NCBI GenBank assembly: GCA_037953745.1
Contig: JBAKBP010007924.1
Location: 31,449-95,448, forward strand
Direction of reading: 5' to 3'
Length of the DNA stretch: 64,000 nt
From: Lithodes maja
Taxonomy: Eukaryota > Arthropoda > Malacostraca > Decapoda > Lithodidae
Shown: in pieces, positions 1 to 11,300 of the stretch
Numbering within the stretch: position 1 is the stretch's first letter
Layout of the letters: every line of letters begins with the position of its first letter
The notes under the pieces: model-generated
What the model saw: the letters and a program-made list of their open reading frames with translations, nothing else
What the model was told of the DNA's origin: nothing
Database searches by the model: none
Position numbers and translations under genes: made by a program

Positions 1-1
1 A

Positions 2-1923
2 AAAGCAATAGCCTACAATGCATACACAAGATCAAAAACACATGAAGCCTTTAATTACTTTAGAAACATCAGAAATCATGCCAAAACGGTATTAAACCTA
101 ACTAAATCAAACTTTCTCCACAAGCAGGCAAATAAAATTATAAATAATCCAAATGATAACAAAATATTTTGGTCTACTCTTAACTCATTCAAATCCAACT
201 TCACTACTGCTTCATCCATTCCACCATTAAAATCTCCGACTGGCAATCTTGTAAGTGACCCACGAGGTAAAGCTAACCTTCTTGCGGATATTTTCTCCAC
301 CAACTCAACCTTAGATGAAATAAATCAAGATGTCCCTGTACTTAATTTTAATTCGCCTGAAATTCCCTCACTTAAGATCCACACCAGACATGTCAAAACT
401 ATTTTGCAGAATCTCTCAGTAGATAAGGCTCCTGGTCCAGATGAAATTCCTCCAATAGTACTTAAGAATTGCTCCTTGGTGCTCGCTCCTGTATTGGCAA
501 AAAATTTCCGTCTGTGTACTCATACCTCATGCTTCCCAGTACCCTGGAAAGAAGCAAACATCCATCCAGTTCCTAAAAAAGGTGCCTCTTCAGATCCATC
601 AAACTACAGACCAATAGCTATAACTTCCACTCTTGGTAAAGTCTTTGAAATTATATTAAATAATCACATAATTAAGCATCTTGAGAATAATAAATTAATC
701 GGTGATAGGCAATATGGTTTTAGATGATGTCGATCAACTGCAGACATTCTTTGCCTTCTTACGCATCAAATCAACCAAGCTAGAGACCAACATGGTGAAA
801 CACATACAATAGCACTGGATATATCAAAGGCATTTGATAGAGTCTGGCATCAATCCTTATTGTCGAAGATGTACACTACGGCCTTGCATCATTAGTTCCA
901 CTAATTTCTTCTTATCTTCATAACAGAAAAATATGTGTAATGGTAGATGGCCTTTTTTCTCAATTTCACTCAATAAATGCTGGTGTTCCCCAGGGATCAG
1001 TTTTGGTCCCAACTCTGTTCCTCATTCATATCAATGATCTCATATCTACCACTCATAATCCAATACATTCCTATGCAGATGACTCAACACTCCACAGTTC
1101 CTTCACATTTACCAATTCTTTAACCCAACCCGATCTTATAAATTCAAAAATAAACACTACAATTTCTCTGAACCAGGACCTTTCTAGAATTAATGAATGG
1201 GGACAAAAGAATCTAGTTTCCTTTAATGCACAGAAAACCAAGTACATTCAATTTTCTAACCGACAGAATCTCACTGACTCACATATATTTTTTAATGATG
1301 TAATTATTCCCACTTCCCCTAGCATTGACATTCTCGGTGTAACATTAACTACTAACTTGAGCTGGACACATTATGTTAGAAGCATTGCTAAGAATGCCTC
1401 TAAAACACTGGGACTCCTGTACAGAGTTCGAGAATTCTTCACTGACGAGCAGTTGGCCGTAATATATAAAAGTCATGTGCGTTCTCAGATGGATTACTGT
1501 TCACCTCTGTGGGGTGGAAGTGGAGTGGTTGCATTGAGGCAGTTGGACAAAATTCAAAATAAAGCTATTAGATTAATCAATAACCCTGCAATCACACAGG
1601 ACCTTCTTACATTATCCATACGAAGAAACGTTGCATCCCTTGCATTATTCTACAGATAATTTCACAGCAATTGTTCCGAGGAACTTGCTTCAATTGTGCC
1701 GCCTCTCCACATCTTTCCCCGTAGAACTAGGGCAGCTGAGAGCGCCCATGAATTTACACTTTCTCCTCTACAATGCAGAACTTCTGCTTATCAGAATTCA
1801 TTTATCCCCAGAGCTACTACTCTTTGGAATTCACTTCCTTCGAATTGCTTTCCACGAACTTACAATCTACAAATGTTTAAATCCAGTTGTTACAAACATT
1901 TTATGAATGGAGGATGCCTTTAG
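2..1923 (+). pseudogene. Jockey/I-like LINE reverse transcriptase, degenerate
   Basis: This is the 3' part of a non-LTR retrotransposon ORF encoding reverse transcriptase, whose role is target-primed reverse transcription. The frame is open from the window edge to a TGA at 725-727. Reading continues past that stop to a frameshift near 870-880, then resumes in another frame to 1923 with one in-frame TAA at 1657-1659. Visible motifs are KAPGPDEIPP, SNYRPIAI, the motif-A stretch DISKAFDRVWH, GVPQGSVLVP and the catalytic YADD at about 1072-1083. The C-terminal tail has the LWNSLP block typical of I/Jockey/CR1-type elements. The 5' end, including the endonuclease, lies outside the window. At least two stops and one frameshift mean it cannot be functional. 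Clade assignment is by motif resemblance only. Confidence 0.85.
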
Positions 1924-2003
1924 GAACATGGACCTTTTTGTTTTATCTGTGTTTTTCCTTCCTCCGTTCATTGTCTCTTTAAAAAAAAAATAAAAAAAAA
2001 TTA
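1924..2003 (+). other. LINE 3' UTR and poly(A) tail
   Basis: A short 3' UTR follows the ORF end and finishes in an A-rich tail at 1981-2002, the expected 3' terminus of a retrotransposed LINE. It directly abuts the 3' end of the minus-strand RTE-1 element. Confidence 0.7.
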
Positions 2004-2587
2004 TATATTGCCTGATGCTGTGATCCCCGAAGGGGTGGCCACGAACGAACCGCCCCCATGCACCTCTGTCCCCAGTCAGTCGATGCCCCTCCTCCCAACC
2101 AGCACCGCCTTCATTCATATACTTCCTCACTCCATCCTTCCATCTCTCCCTCTCTGTCCTTCCACCTCGCTCTCGTACACCCTCTTAGTCAATCTCTCGC
2201 TTTCCATACGTTCCATATGGCCGAACCATCTCAAGTTGTTCCTTTTCACACTTTCCAGCACATCTACCTCCACACCACACCTCCTTCTTACTTCCTCATT
2301 CGTCTGTCTATCCCTCCATGTAACTCCGCACGCACTTCTCAAGTAACTCATTTCCACCGCTCTCGCTCTTGGTCTGAGTCTCTTCCTGAACGTCCATGCT
2401 TCGCTTCCGTAAGTTAGTGTCGGGATTACCACACTGTCATGCAAGGACTTCTTCACTTCCATACTGACCACTCTATTTCTTGTTACTGCTTTCAACATTC
2501 CTACATCCCTCTTCCCCTGTTGCACCCTCTCCCGCACTTCTTCATCCATAGTCCCATCTTTACTCAACACACTGTCCAGATACTTAA

Positions 2588-3067
2588 CCCTTAACTGTCG
2601 GCGAGCAACATAAGTCGAGTTAAATAAAGCTGGACTATGTGGCGGCGCTCGACATAGGTCGTGTGGCAATTTCAGCACGTAATGTTGCTGAGAGAGAGAG
2701 ACAAGTGGTGGCAAGAGAGTAGCGAGCGTATGACTGCTCCAGACCACCGCGGCGAACCTACTGACATGAATCCCACCTCCTCCCTCCCTCTCTCACTCGC
2801 TATATATGGAATTGTATGGGGAAAGTGCCTAATTACATGCTTTTTGCACTCGCGTTGCACGGTTATTGCAAGAAAACTAGCCATCATAAAAGGATCGTTA
2901 TGGTGTCATTCGAAAGCTCTGTTTATGCCCTTTCAGGGATAGATACTTGTTTTACGTTCTGGGTCTTATTTAGGCATGAAAATGATCACGTAAACAGCCC
3001 TATTTTGGCTAAAAACACCCCGCTGGGCGGTACATATAAATAAACCGCCTAGGCCGCTAATAAGGTG
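2588..3067. mobile_element. TTAA-flanked MITE in RTE-1 (piggyBac-type target)
   Basis: A 480-bp insertion flanked by TTAA at 2584-2587 and 3068-3071. The undisturbed LINE sequence is present at 24090-24105 in RTE-2, where a single TTAA sits at the same place, so the duplication is directly visible. The ends are CCCTTAACTGTCGGCG and, from the other side, CACCTTATTAGCGGCC, a weak inverted repeat. No transposase is encoded. A TTAA target with ends starting in C-rich sequence matches piggyBac-type elements; Kolobok also uses TTAA. Confidence 0.8.
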
Positions 3068-4442
3068 TTAAAAGAGCTGACAATCTCCATAGCCTGACCG
3101 TTCAACTTCACCTCACACTCTGTGACTTCACCCCTTTCGAAGACCATAACCTTGCTCTTCCCCGCATTTACCTTCAAATTCCGTTTTTCGCACACTGTTC
3201 CAAACTCATTTACCAGACCCTGCAACTCCCATTCATTATCGCTCATCAGAACTGTATCATCCGCAAACAGCAGTATAGGCAGCTTCCACTCATTTCCCTC
3301 CCTTTTCAGCGATACACCAACATCCACTGCTCTTCCTAGTATTTCTTTCATGACTCCATCCATATATACAGTAAACAACCACGGGGACATCACACACCCC
3401 TGTTTCAACCCCAGACTCAGGTGAAAGAACTCGCTCTGCTCATTCTCCACACGTACTGCCGCATTTGCACCCTCATACATGCTCTTCACTGCTTTCAGCA
3501 ACTTGCCATCTACTCTGTATATTCTAAGTACTACTTTCCACATGCCTTATCTATCCACTCTGTTGTAGGCCTTCTCCAAGTCCATAAAGGCAACATACAC
3601 CTTTTGTTTCTTCTCCAGATATTTCTCCACAACACAATTCAGGGTAAAAATCTGATCTACACATCCTCTTCCCTTCCAAAAACCTCCCTGCTCGTCACCT
3701 ATCCATTTTTCCGTTCTCACTCTCACACTCTCAATCACTACCCTACTGTACACCTTCCCTACTACTCTTAAAAGACATATTCCTCGGTGGATACCACACA
3801 CTCCTCTTTCCCCTTTGCCCTTATATAGGGGGACTATTATGCCAGTCTTTCAGTCATCGGGTGCATTCCCCTTCTCCCATGCTATCTATCTATCATGCTA
3901 GTTTGCACATTTTCCATACCCATTCGATCACTATCTCACCACCATACCTCAACATTTCCCCCACACCCCATCTGTTCCTGATGCTTTCCCCAACTTCACT
4001 CTTTTCATGGCTTCCCACACTTCTGACCTCCTCATCCACTACTTCTCCTTTTCTCCCCATCCAACTATGTTTGCTGGCTCTTCATTCCTTACATTTAGCA
4101 ACTCGTTGAAGTACTCCCTCCATCTTTCGACTCTCTCTTGCTTCTCGGCTAGCATTCTCCCATTCTTATCTTTCACACTCTTACTGTTTCCCTTCCCTAA
4201 TTTTCTTGACTTCTTTCCAGAACAGTTTCTTACACTCCCTCCATTTTACACTCAGATTCCTTCCAAATTCCTCATCTACTCTTCTCTTACTTTCCTTAAC
4301 TACTCTCTTCACCACTCTCTTTCCCTCCACGTACCTCGCTCGTTTCTGCCTCTCCAAATCTTCATTCCCTCTACTACCCAACCACTCTCTATATGCTTTC
4401 TTCTTATCTTCCACAGCTATTTTTACCTCTTCTGTCCACCAT

Positions 4443-5236
4443 ATAATTTGTGGAGTTTTCTGGGTTTGGAGATATTAAATCATATACACAGACAGAGTAG
4501 TTCGGAATGCAGGGCAAGTGAGAGGAGGAGGATGAGAAGGGGTAGGTGGTGTGGGTATTGGTGATGGTGAGGGCCTAGCTATGGTGTGTGAGGGAGTCCT
4601 GGGGGACTCTAAGGAGTCGGGTTGCTCGAACTCCTCGTACTCCATGGCCCTCTTGCGCACTGCGGTCCCCTTCATAGTGTGGGGCTTCGAGGTCCTCTTC
4701 CCACACTGACCAGTCCCCAGCACTGAATGGCACAGCCTACACCCTCTTATCCCTGATGTATGAGTCAGGGTCCCTGGGCTCCCCAGAAGAGTTCGGGTAC
4801 ATCTCCTCCACTCTTTCCCTATACATTAGGGTTGTCCGCGGTGTTAGGCGGTCCCCCTGTAATAGGGGTGTCTCTGGTGATAGCTGTCCCCCTGGTATCT
4901 AAAAGGGGTGTGGTCCCCCTGTAATAGGGGTGTCTCTGGTGATAGCTGTCCCCCTGGTATCTGAAAGGGGTGTGGTCCCCCTGTTATAGGGGTGTCACTG
5001 GTGATAGCTGTCCCCCAGGTATCTGAAAGGGGCATGGTCCCCCTGTAATAGGGGTGTCTCTGGTGATAGCTGTCCCCCTGGTATCTGAAAGGGGTGTTTC
5101 GGGTGGATGGGACTCGATAGACTTGGCGGGCAACCTATCTAGGGGAAAAAAACCTACACAAATTACCAAAGGGCGACTTGCTAATCGGTGCCACTTACAG
5201 GTGGCGATTTTTATAACATACAACAACAACACACAT
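4443..5236 (+). mobile_element. Unidentified insertion in RTE-1 with ACA-rich tail
   Basis: The uninterrupted LINE sequence in RTE-2 (around 22706-22712) shows that about 794 bp have been inserted here. The insert contains a four-copy minisatellite and ends in an ACA/CAA-rich tract at about 5219-5236, resembling the 3' tail of a non-LTR element or SINE. The flanks share only CAT clearly, so the target duplication is degraded or very short. No coding content is convincing. The source family is unknown. Confidence 0.6.
4850..5097. repeat. Minisatellite, ~62-bp unit, four copies
   Basis: A direct repeat of about 62 bp occurs four times. Each unit starts GGTCCCCCTGTAATAGGGG and contains CTGGTGATAGCTGTCCCCC. 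Units differ by single substitutions. Each unit contains a short palindrome of the CCCC...GGGG type, so a transcript could fold. There is no unique spacer between units. Confidence 0.85.
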
Positions 5237-5653
5237 GCTGTACCTTTCACTCCCCTCCCTCTTCTCCTCACTCCACTGACCTCCTCACATGCTGCACAGA
5301 CCTCTTCCTTAAACACCTTGCTTATCTCCTCCACTTCCTCCATATCTTCCAGGTCGAACCCACCTAGTCGTCTTTCTACTGCTCTCCTGTACTCTTCCCT
5401 GATTGCCTCTCCACCCTCCTCACCATTCCACCTTCCTCTCGCCTCCCTCCAGCTCTCCTCACCCACTTATTTTGTATCCTAACCTAAGCTACTACTACAT
5501 AATGATCAGACAGACCCCCTCCAATACCCCTATACACCCTAGCATCCATCACAGATTTCTTAATTCTTTCATCCACACATATAATCAATCAGTGACTTTC
5601 GTTCCACCACTGTCTTATCCTTCATCGTCCACACCACTTTCCATGTGTACCTG

Positions 5654-6225
5654 TTATCGGGAATTTAGATAAAGAGGTTAAATTGCATATCACTGGTACA
5701 TGAAATATCCCAACAAATAGTTATAATATAATTACCAACGACGTAGTCGATGGGTGTAATCCAGTCCCCCACACACGGCTAATTCAATTGCATGACATGT
5801 AGGAAGGTTCACATAATACAATATCGATGCAATGAACTTAGCTTAGAGGACTGGTGATGTAGGACTGTTGTTATAGATTAGTATTTGTAGCACATGGTGA
5901 ACTGTGGGTTGAGTCAGAGCCGGGGGGGAAGATGTTGGTTGTATGGTGTTGATTGAGAGACTAAAGGGCCGGCGTCCGATCGCTTCACGAAATTACATAT
6001 GGCTGCCGGCTCATAATAGGCCTAATTATAACCCATAACTTGGTTTCATGATACATCTAGAGCTGATGTAGATATTTATACATTACAGTTAATATTTAAC
6101 CTACACTTAAAAGTAAACTACAATACACAAAGAACCAGCCGAAATCGTACATGCGATACGATACCGCCAAATTCAAATGTCCTATTGGACCTAAAACTGT
6201 CGGGATCATTACCCTATTCCCGACA
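5654..6225 (-). repeat. BEL 3' LTR
   Basis: A 572-bp repeat matching 22456-22479 plus 24711-25251. In the minus sense it starts TGTCGGGAATAG and ends near CCCGATAA. The next bases inward (6226-6240) read, on the minus strand, as a G-rich tract (TGGTGGCGGGCA) directly before the LTR, which suits a polypurine primer site. The two LTRs differ by scattered substitutions and small indels, so the insertion is not recent. Confidence 0.85.
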
Positions 6226-6250
6226 TATTGCCCGCCACCAAAAATGATAT
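6226..6250 (-). promoter_or_regulatory. BEL 3' end: candidate polypurine tract; gypsy-A target site
   Basis: Short BEL sequence between its 3' LTR and the nested gypsy-A element. It holds the G-rich putative polypurine tract and ends in ATAT (6247-6250), duplicated at 14449-14452 by the gypsy-A insertion. Confidence 0.55.
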
Positions 6251-8089
6251 TGTGACGCATGTCGAGTATGAGCATGCTGTACAGAACGCCCAGTCAGGCC
6301 CCACCCTCGCTAGGATCGTCAGGGCAGGAACTTTGGCTGTAGTCTGTGTAGAGTTTCCTAACTCAGTTTATGTGAACCGTTGTACTATAAGTATTATCAT
6401 TATGTATTTTGTTTTCTTCTAAGTCAACGAGTTCTATTTTATATCATTAGATATAAGTATTGTGTGTGGGATTTATATATATATAATGATGCGAAGAGAG
6501 AGAGAGTTATGTAACGGAGGACAGTGTGCGCGCCACGAGGTGTGTAGGCCTCACTCCCTCCTCCCTCCTTCCCCCCTCCCTCCCCCCTCATCAAGAGCGT
6601 GGGAATCCTTTGTCGATCCCAGATTGAGAGAGCGAATGTGACGTCATGATTGCCGTTATGCTCGCTACGGGGCCGAGTATAAAAAGGGAGGTCTCGCCAT
6701 TTTTAGATCAGAACTCATCAGGCAAAGCGACCTCTCATATCCCTTGCAACTATCCATATTCTTCCGACTGATGTGAACTTTCTCTACTCTCTGAACAGCC
6801 TATCTTCTCCTCTTCTCGTCCCTTTATAACCTCAATGACCCCTTTGGTGCAGATTTAGTCAGCCAAAGTATTATCGCTTGAGTTCTCACGAGATAAGTGC
6901 CTGTTAGATAGCCTATTTTTGGAAGGGTTAACTAGAATAGGATTGATTGATGTTTGTTGCACTCGTATATGTATTTCCCTGTGTACTATTATTCATGTTC
7001 CTGTTTTCTGCTGGTTTAGGTAATGCTAGACTGGGATAGGGTTCCTCGAGTTGTGATTTCCTATGAGTGCTAGGTTGGTTGAACCAGCACAATTGCAACG
7101 GAGACGTGGGAAGCCTAGGGGGTCTTTTTGATTGTGTACCGTGGGAGTTTAGCACTGTGTTGCGAGTGAGGGCTTTTGCCTGTGCCACCCAACACTGTGC
7201 TATCTCATTTGCTTGACTTTGAGAGGATCGCCAGGAGAGAACCAGATACTAGTGATCTGGATCTCTCAAGAGAGCATCCCGTCAATTACCGTAATTTGGC
7301 CGCACAGTCTTAAGGACCTCGCTAGGCTACGAGCCGCTTGCTCAGCCATTGTCTCTTAACCTTAGATATCCCAGCTAGACTTTGCTCGACCAGCAGATAC
7401 AGTATAGTATTGAAGCTTCTCCTTATGTATATTATTGTTTAAGCACTATTGATTTCATGTGTGGCACGCTTAGCTACTTCAGAGATTAGTGGCCCACGAG
7501 CACAATCTTAGTAGGCTATTGCCAGTGCATTGTCGGAGTACTTCTTCTTAATGTTTGCCATATCCTATTGCTTATTCTTATAATTCTTCTTATGTCAATT
7601 TAAAGCCTTTAATTACCAGTGAGTTATTCATTAAATTGCTGTTCAAAATCCGATACTTACTTCTTACGAGTATTCGAGAAGCATCTAACTTATCAGAAGA
7701 TTCCTTGCTTGATGCTCGAGGACTATTGTTTAACGTAACGTAATAGTGCCGATCCGAAGTAGAGGGTGGAGGACTTCTTAAGTTCTTAGTTCAAGGGTGG
7801 ATTACTTCGGCTTCGGCCAACACTATTCTTTAGTGTTGTAGTACTTTCTTCTTTGTTTGATTGTTGACCAGACTAGATAACTCCCGTCTTGCTATTAGTC
7901 TGTTGTGTGAAACGCTAGTACCGAGTTCTTGTATACCCCGTTATAGCAGATAGAACTCTGGAGGGTAGTGGCGTTTTTTGTTCGGCTGGCAGTACTCTGG
8001 GGTTGGGATCGTGTGTTTCCGTTGTGGCAGCGAGCCATACTCGAGTCCTGTGTAAGAGCCCTAGTGTACCCGAGTGCCCGGTCGTAACA
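6251..8089 (+). repeat. Gypsy-A copy 1, 5' LTR
   Basis: An 1839-bp LTR starting TGTGACGCATG and ending GGTCGTAACA. By eye it is indistinguishable from the 3' LTR at 12610-14448, which implies a very recent insertion. It contains an AG-rich stretch, a C-rich stretch and a clear TATA box. Short open frames inside it also occur in the 3' LTR and have no recognisable domain, so I do not call genes there. Confidence 0.95.
6678..6686 (+). promoter_or_regulatory. TATA box of the gypsy-A LTR
   Basis: TATAAAAAG lies in GC-rich surroundings. A pyrimidine/purine context (TTTTTAGATCAGAAC) about 25-30 bp downstream is a plausible start site near 6708-6712. The same box occurs at 13037 in the 3' LTR, and at 50787 and 57150 in copy 2. 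If transcription starts here, U3 is about 460 bp and R plus U5 about 1.4 kb. Confidence 0.75.
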
Positions 8090-8090
8090 A

Positions 8091-8108
8091 ATGGCGACCT
8101 TGCTTAGG
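8091..8108 (+). promoter_or_regulatory. Candidate primer-binding site of gypsy-A copy 1
   Basis: TGGCGACCTTGCTTAGG begins two bases after the LTR end and starts with TGG, complementary to a tRNA 3' CCA. The same sequence follows the 5' LTR in copy 2 (from about 52210). The primer tRNA cannot be assigned without a tRNA set. Confidence 0.6.
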
Positions 8109-8303
8109 ATTTTGTGAACAGTATAATTTTTTGCAGAGTTGTACAACATTTGTTTGTTGGTACTTTAGCGTACATATTGAAGAATATTTTTTTTTGTAAG
8201 GCAATTAGGAGAGCATTTAAGAGACTCCAGTTAATTTAGTAATTAGTGCTTGCATAAGGGAGTTTAACACTTTTGTCTCGAGAATTTTTTGGTGAACTTC
8301 AGT

Positions 8304-11300
8304 ATGTCGGGCCCTAGTACTGACGAGGAGCGAGAGATGCTAAGTGAGGAGGTGCCGTTAGTAACTAGTGAGGAGGATGCTAGACTTTTTGTGAGTAAGC
8401 AGTACCATGTGACGGAGGAGAGGCTGACTGGGGTGAATGTTTATGGCTTGCACCTGATAGCCAAGGTTTTGGGTCTATCCAATGTAGGAGGAATGTCCAA
8501 GGGGGAGCTGATTTCCTGGGTGTTGCGTGGGCGACATGGGGTTTCGGAGGAGAGGGCGTTTGGGGGGGTTCCTCCCCAGATCCCCTCTCACTCGACTCCC
8601 ACAGTGCCGTCCACTCAGTTGCCGGAGGTTAGCACTCTCCCACAGAGGGATGAGCATTGGAAGATTGGAGTGCCCTCGGGCGGTGCGTATGGTGGTTCCC
8701 CAGTTCTTGCCCCCCCTCCTTCAGTAGTGGCAGCTCCCTCTTCCGGCCTGTCTCCTGAGATGATATTTAAACTCGAGCTTGCTAAAATGGAGAATGAGGC
8801 TAGGAAGCAGGAGATTGAGGCGAAGAATGAGGCTAGGAAGCAGGAGATTGAGGCTGAGTCTAGGAGGCAGGAGAATGAGACTAGGAGGCATGAGATTGAG
8901 GTCAGGAGGCACGAGGCTGAGCTTAGATACGACTCCGAGAAATATTGTGCTCAGATAGACTTAGATAAGACTCGTGCAGAGTCGACAGGGATTCGGATGG
9001 GCCGGGAGGGCCAAGTAAGAGAACAGTCCTTGTCTCACTTAGTCAAGTTGGTGCCGGCATTTAGTGAAACTGAAGTCACAGAATTTTTTAATCGTTTTGA
9101 GAAGAAGTGTAGGGAGCATAATTGGCCTGAAGAGAAGTGGGCAGCTCTGGTCTCCTCAAGACTTACGGGTAAGGGTCTGAAGGCTTATGATGCACTGCCT
9201 TTAGAGTCTTGCATTGACTACCCAGTATTGAAGAGAGCTGTCCTACGGGCATACGAGTTGCAACCAGAAACATATCGATTGAAGTTTCGGGGTGTTACGA
9301 AGACTAGGGAGGCGACCTTTCTTGAACATGCCCGGGACTTAAAAGATGCACTTGCTAACTGGACACGTTCTGAGAAAGCTGAGACGGCCGAACAGTTGAC
9401 TGAGCTGTTTCTGCTCGAGCAGTTTTATAAGTGTACTGGTGCAGATATGACTTTAACTATTAAAGAAAAGAACCCTAAAACTCTACAGGAGGCAGCTGAG
9501 ATGGCTGACCTCCGGCTATCGCTAATTCGTGGGTGCGGGTCTGCCCAGCGTAGTGAGGCAGGTAACAAGGGGCGTGACACCCCACCCCCCCGAGTTAGTG
9601 ATATACATTATGCAAACAAGTACAAGAGCTATGATACCAAGACTGACCACAAGACTAACACCGTCCCATTTAAGAAGGGGCCGGGCCCTTCCCAGTACCA
9701 AGGGAAGCCCAGAGGGGAGTTGGAGTGTTATCTTTGTCATGAAAAGGGGCACTTTGCAAGAGTCTGTCCTAGCAAACCACCTACAGCAGCTGTGTCTTTG
9801 GCCTGCAACATTGGTGTGTCTCCGAAGTCTTCTGAGTTTGCCCGGGGCAGTTCGTCAGAGGCTGAGGCACAGCCAATGCAGAAACACCTGAGAGGCTCGA
9901 ACCCTGCTCAGGATGTTTTTTGCGACCATAGAGGACGGGGTTGCGTGATGTGGGCGGGGCGCAAGCATGGAGTAGAGGTCTTGCGTGATACAGGTGCTTC
10001 CCAGACTCTGATGAACAATTTGACTGGCTACCCTATAAATGCGGCTCGGGTGGTAGTGGTGCAGGGTATTAATGCAACTCGGTCATACCCGCTGGTGCGG
10101 TTGGAGTTGGAGGTGGATGGTGTGGCACGTGAATTGGATGTTGGGATTGTGGAGAAACTGCCAGTGGAGGGCGTCGACCTTCTTCTCGGCAACGACTTTG
10201 CAATGCCCGCTTCTGAGGTTCTACCCTTAGTCGTTGCCGAGAGGCCGGCCGACGTGAGTGGGGGAGAACAAGAGTGTGTCGAGCGGTGCCAGGCACAACC
10301 CATGGCGTGTGCTGTCACCCGAGCTCGGGCAGCTAAAGTGTCACAGCCTAGTCCTCCGTCTTCAGACCAGCGGAGGAACGATCAACAGGAGGAGGCTAAA
10401 GCTGGAGTTGGTTTTAAGAGTTTTGACTCGGCGGCTCTCCTGGGTGATTCAGTATTGGCACCTATGTTAGAGTCTGGAGAGGCCCCAGGACCTGTCACAG
10501 CTAGTGAGGAGGTAGGGCCGGAAGAGACTCCGAGGCAGCAACGTTGCACACGGAGAGAAGAAAGGGTTGCTCAGTTTGATATTGGGGAAGGACTTGGGTT
10601 GCTTCGGAAGCATCTAGACAAGTTGGTTCCCTCAGATATTTGTAAACTGCAGTTGGAGGATCCGGAAGTTCAGAAGTGTGGTAATGGTGCTGTCGAGATT
10701 AAACACGAGGACGGGGAAGCATGTCATGTGAACCTGTTGGAGGAGTTTGTGAGGCAACCACCTGAGCAGCCTACTGTCCCTGCGTTGGTCTGCCGCGGCC
10801 AAGGTGGAGAAGGAGAGGGGGGCAGTAGGGCACAGGTGGAGGAGAGTAGGGATTGTCATGTCTCGGCGAAGCAGTGGGCGGGGGACACGAGTCTGGTGGC
10901 TGTGGAAGTGCTAGAGCACCTGCCTGAGCAGCAGTGTGCAGCACTCCAGCACCAGCTCGGTTCATACCCCACTGGTCGTGCCGAGCCCCTGAGTCTCACA
11001 ACTCGGGCGGTGCGAGATGTTCCGCAGGCAGGTCATGTGACTGTTAAAAGACCGTTAGCCTCGTTGTTTCGGTGGTTTAAGGTGGGCGACGAGGCCTTGG
11101 CATGGTTGCCAGGTCAGGGTCGACCCATGGCTGCCAAGGGTGGTGGTCAAAAGGAGGACATTGAGCAGATTGGTAGGGTCGGCTGTGGTATCGCAGTGCC
11201 CGGTCGTCACATAGCCTCCCAATGCTGCTCTAGTCTAATGCAACAGCCCTACCACAGACCGACTGTATCTGGCCATGTCGCTAAAAGCGGTGATGCTGCG

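Larger units (their letters stand above)
2008..5653 (-). pseudogene. RTE-like LINE (RTE-1), RT and C-terminal part
   Basis: Minus-strand copy of the LINE family that is well preserved at 22503-24689 on the plus strand. Reading from 5653 down, it contains the end of the endonuclease, the linker, RT and C-terminal domains. RT motifs include the MDLEKAYNRVD block (3545-3590), the QGCVMSPW block (3380-3410) and FADD (3255-3266). The C-terminal WFGHMERM motif lies near 2200. The ORF is broken by substitutions and small indels and by two insertions (2588-3067 and 4443-5236). Its 3' end at about 2008 lies next to a short TATA run with almost no 3' UTR, as in RTE-type elements. The remainder of the same element lies at 25252-25760, beyond the BEL element inserted at 5650-5653. 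The RTE assignment rests on the single-ORF style, short 3' UTR and motif resemblance. Confidence 0.85.

Noticed and set aside
4850..5097. Possible CRISPR-like array
   Set aside because: The units are contiguous, about 62 bp, with no unique spacers, and the genome is clearly eukaryotic. It is a minisatellite.
6928..7188. Short minus-strand ORF repeated in the gypsy-A LTR (also 13287-13547)
   Set aside because: It recurs only because the LTR is duplicated. It has no domain, and the copy 2 LTRs do not preserve the frame.
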